This document shows, in pieces, positions 60,441 to 64,000 of a stretch of DNA of 64,000 nucleotides (its first letter is position 1; every line of letters begins with the position of its first letter). The notes under the pieces were generated by a model. The model did not search any database, had not been told where the DNA came from, and saw nothing but the letters and a program-made list of their open reading frames with translations. Source of the stretch: Geosiphon pyriformis (taxonomy: Eukaryota; Glomeromycota; Glomeromycetes; Archaeosporales; Geosiphonaceae); contig JAAOMT010000779.1 in assembly GCA_016748015.1 (NCBI GenBank), forward strand, positions 334,609-398,608, in the 5' to 3' direction. Made by a program: the position numbers and the translations under genes.

Positions 60441-60652
60441 TAAATGTTTTTTTTACAAAATAACAAAACAATTAAAAATATTATTATTTAAAAAAATATT
60501 TTAACAATATTAAATTCTATTTTAATTTTAAAATTAACAAAAATTTTAAACAAATTAGCCAAAAGCTTAATATAAATTATAATAGTATTTATTATAATAA
60601 CTAAATTTTTTTTATCTTAAAATTTTACATGTATTTTTAACTAAAAAAACAG
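60441..60652. other. AT-rich spacer, no gene seen
   Basis: A/T-rich stretch between the LINE-4 relic and the solo LTR, with no recognised feature. The last four bases, ACAG, are the solo-LTR duplication. Confidence 0.5.
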
Positions 60653-61580
60653 TATTATAGGCGATTATTTAAGATATTAAAATAAATAATAAATCTGTAA
60701 CTTGGTATTCAATAGTTAATATTATTGGTAATTTTTAAAAAAATTTTAATTTAAATATTTTGATTAAGTTTTTTGTATAATGAACAAAGAGTTAAATAAT
60801 AATTTTTTTCTGAATTTTTGTCTTTAGCATAAAAGCCAGTTTAATTTGACAGTTGTGTTTTTTTGATAAGCTATTCTTAAGTTTTCACTTTTGTTTTACA
60901 GATTTTTTACCAGACTATTCTTAATATTAATATCTTAGTATTTAATTTTTTAATCAATTAATAAACAACAAAAGAAAAGAAAAAAAAAATAAAAAAAAAT
61001 AAAAAGAATAAAAAAAAGAATTAAGAAATTAATATCTCATTAATAGCTATAATTAAGAGCTATTGTTTTAATATAGTTAGGTATTAAGTATTATTAGCAT
61101 AAATTGTTAATAAATAAAACAATAAATACATTTAATTTAATTTATAAATAATATGAATTGGATAGTATAATTGAATATATTTATTGAAATAGATATAATT
61201 TTGCTTTAAGATATAGAAAACTATCTTTTAAAGAAAAGAGTATATTATAAATATTTATTATTAACTAACTACTTTTTTGTTTATTTTTTTTACTTTTAAT
61301 ACTACTATTATATATATAATTTTTATTATCCAAAAATTTCTTTTTTTCTTGCTAATATTTTTGAAAAATTTTTAATTTCTTAAAATATCTTGGATTTTTT
61401 GAAAAATTTTTGATTTTTTAAAATATTTTAAATTTTTCGAAAAATTTTGAATTTTCTAAAAGATTCAAAATTTTTTGAAATGTTCTTTTTTATTTTTTTT
61501 TATTTTAATTAGTTATTTAATATTATGTGTTTTTTTTATTATTGTTTATTTATTATTATTATTATTTTTTATATATAACA
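60653..61580 (-). repeat. Solo LTR, Gypsy-3-like
   Basis: 928 bp from TATTATAG (decayed TGTTA) to ATATAACA. The first 650 bp align with 38325-38970. Flanked by ACAG (60649-60652) and ATAG (61581-61584), a 4-bp TSD with one transition. The U3 part carries its own tandem array (61345-61490). No internal element sequence, so it arose by LTR-LTR recombination. Confidence 0.78.
61345..61490. repeat. Tandem array in the solo LTR
   Basis: Three to four imperfect ~33-bp units around TTTTTGAAAAATTTTTGAT and TTAAAATATTTTA. Different in sequence from the arrays of the other LTRs but in the same relative place. Confidence 0.7.
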
Positions 61581-61649
61581 ATAGTAATTAAAATAATTAA
61601 TAAATTTAATAATAAACTTAATTAAACACAAAATCAATAATAAAAATAA

Positions 61650-63905
61650 TAAAAATTTATTGTTTTCTTAATTTTATCACTACAACTAAAACAAAAAGTT
61701 GTAACTAGTACTTTTTTTTGATATTTTACAAAATTTTAACCAAAAAAGTTTTTTTTATTGTAAAAATAACTAAGCAAAACATCTTTAAAGCTTTTTTTTT
61801 AACTAATAATAAAAAAAAGCTGTTTTTAATAGTTATTAAAGCATTTTTTTTATTTTTAACTGGTTTTTTACCAATCAAAATTTTCTTAAAAAGACATACT
61901 TGGATTAGTTTTAATATTGTTTTCACTTTTATTAAGAACTTAAAAGTTTTTAATAATAAGCCAGTTAACAAATTGGTTTTTTCAACTATTGCTATTATAT
62001 TTAATACTATTAGTACTACTTCTTTAAAAATAACCAGAAAAGCCAAAAATTCCAAAAAGTGAGAATAGTTGTTTGCTTTTATTATTGTTATATTAAACTT
62101 TTTTGTAGTTTTAAATAAGATTTCTATTATATTATTTAATATATTATTTAAGATAAGCCAAAATTAACTACTAGCTGTATTGTCAAATATGATTTCTTTT
62201 AACAGATTATTGCCAATTTTAAAAGCAAAACAACAGTCTTTTATTAAATTATCTGTTCTTAGAAACTAGATTAATCAAATAAAAATTAATTTATTTTCTT
62301 TATTGGTTTTTGTACTGCTATTAGTAATACTAAAAAATTATTTTTAATTATTAAAAATTTGCTAAATGAGTAATCTTTATTTTAATATTTAATGCTATTT
62401 TTAAGATTAAATTGGCTTATATTAAGATTGTTTTTTAGTTTATACATGGTTTTTTGAATATAAAATTAGTATTAAAAAACAATATAAAATTTTTTTGCAT
62501 AAAGTTTACTTCTTAAAAGTTTTTAAAAACTGTATTTCTAGTTAAGCTTACAAATTTTGTTTATTTGATCATTTTTAAAATTACTAAATCTTAAATAGTT
62601 TCTGAATTTGGTTTTTTTTCTGCTGTTATTGTACTATATAATGTGTTTTTGAATATATTTGTTGTTAATATTAAAATAATACTTTATATATTTAGTGAAG
62701 TTGTCTGTATTATGTTGAAATCTATTAGTGTTTGGCAATATATAATTGTTTATTTTAAAAAATTAAATACTATTATATCTACTCTAAATTATTGATTAGT
62801 TCTAATAGACAAAGATAGTATTAAAAATTTTTTCTTAATTAATTAAAATAAGGCTATTTTGTTTTAAGATAAGTTTAAAACTAAGTTAATTAATTTTTTT
62901 TTTGGCTGTATTGTCTTTAAAATTAGTAATATGATTTTGCAAATTAGTAGTTAATTCTATTTTATTTTTTGTTTTCCTAATTCTGATTATTATTTACAAT
63001 TTATATTAATTATATTTGGTTTTTAAGTGAATTTAGATATTATAATATTCAAAACTTATATACTAAGAAAATGCTATATTTAGTAAGAAATCTCTGGCTG
63101 TTAGTGCTGTTTTTAATATTAAAAATAAGTTATTTAGTTGTGGATTATAAAATGTTTTTACTTTTTTTTCAAGATTCTCAAGATATTTATATTCTATTTT
63201 ATGAACTTTAAGTTTTATGTTAAGATTTTTGTTTTTGTTTGTTCTTTTAAATTTTTTTCTTTAATTGTTTTTGCTTTTTTTTTGGTAATCATTGATAACT
63301 CTTTGATTTTCTTTTAATTGGCTTCTTTAAAATCTGATTTAGCCAAATTAATTATTTTGGTTGAATTTATTGTTAAGTCTGTTAGTTTTTTGATAATTAT
63401 ATTTAAACAATTTATTAAGAATAATTTTGTTTTAAACAATGTTTTTAGTCTTAAAATTAACAAATTTATAATATATCTAAATATTTTTAGCAAAATTATT
63501 GGTAAGTTAAAAAAAGAAATAGTTTTATTAAAGAAAAAATATTGCATAAAGAATATTAAAATAACTGATAATTTTGTATATTAAGCTATTATAAATAATA
63601 ATATGTTTTTAATATAATATTACTTTGGGTTTATAAATCTGTTGATGTTAAAACTCATCCCTTAAAAACAATTGAATAACTAGTTAAATTGGTTTTTTAT
63701 AATGTTATTTTGTTTAATATAATTTAAAAAATGTTTTCTTTGAATAAATTTTCTTCTATAGTATTAATATAGTATAGCCTAAATTGGTTTAAGTAGCTAA
63801 TTATATATAAAAAATATGTGAACTATATTTAACACAAAAATACTTAGTTTGTTTTTAACTTCTAGATAATAGTTGAGTCTTATTTGTTAAACATCAAATA
63901 AAAAA
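61650..63905 (+). mobile_element. ORF1-only LINE derivative, copy B (decayed)
   Basis: Aligns with copy A from the leader through ORF1 to the 3' UTR and A-rich tail, with the same direct ORF1-to-3'UTR junction (A: about 20140; B: about 63770). Differences are overwhelmingly C-to-T and G-to-A, so it is much older or more heavily mutated. Endonuclease and RT are absent. Confidence 0.78.
61718..63590 (+). pseudogene. LINE ORF1, copy B, decayed
   Basis: Open pieces at 61718-62062 (FLTGFLPIKIFLKRHTWIS matches copy A FLPVKVFSKRHTWIS) and 63318-63584 (LKSDLAKLIILVEFIVKSV and KKKYCIKNIKI match the copy A coiled-coil region). The CCHC knuckle is no longer recognisable. Nonfunctional. Confidence 0.72.
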
Positions 63906-64000
63906 ATAAAAAAAAACAATTAAAAATATAATAACAAAAAAAAAATAATTTTAACATAAAACTTTATATTAATAAAAAATAATTTAAAAATATTAGAATT
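63906..64000. other. AT-rich end of window
   Basis: Short A/T-rich stretch after the copy B tail; nothing recognised. Confidence 0.5.

Overview
The window looks like a gene-poor, repeat-packed stretch of a very AT-rich fungal genome, most likely an arbuscular-mycorrhizal fungus (Glomeromycotina; Gigaspora- or Rhizophagus-like). The reasons are one intron-rich eukaryotic gene with short (72-88 nt) introns, and LINE and Ty3/Gypsy protein families that I recognise from Glomeromycotina proteomes. The species cannot be fixed from sequence alone.

Layout. 1-345: U5 end of a Gypsy LTR running off the left edge. 346-3660: LINE-1 (minus), cut by that LTR. 4060-10615: full-length, badly decayed LINE-2 (plus). 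11355-12245: a short young LINE tail and an older 5'-truncated LINE. 13200-17269: the only host gene, an 11-exon WAPL (wings-apart-like) cohesin-release factor on the minus strand, with one apparent AT-AC (U12-type) intron and one apparent 1-nt frameshift. 17998-20280: a LINE derivative holding only ORF1 plus a 3' UTR. 20325-37290: LINE-3 (minus), split inside its reverse transcriptase by Gypsy-1 (23334-33545). 37505-60440: LINE-4 relic (minus), split by Gypsy-3 (38325-59255), whose own 5' LTR is split by Gypsy-2 (45007-54669) and by a 4.4-kb TIR element (54703-59110). 60653-61580: solo LTR. 61650-63905: second ORF1-only LINE derivative, older than the first.

The nesting is supported by target-site duplications that can be read directly: ATGC for Gypsy-1, ATGT for Gypsy-2, TYAT for Gypsy-3, AYAG for the solo LTR and AATTT for the TIR element. 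Collapsing the duplications restores the host element's reading frame (Gypsy-1, Gypsy-3) or LTR sequence (Gypsy-2, TIR element).

Most interesting content. (i) All three Gypsy elements carry a dUTPase-like domain between protease and reverse transcriptase, with a Cys-rich domain before it and a long extension after the integrase. (ii) An AT-AC intron lies in the WAPL gene. (iii) Non-autonomous derivatives occur in both element classes: LINEs that keep ORF1 but lack EN-RT, and a Gypsy that keeps gag-protease-dUTPase but lacks RT-integrase. (iv) Each LTR group has its own tandem array in U3. Nearly all elements are broken by C-to-T/G-to-A transitions, while the WAPL gene island is largely spared.
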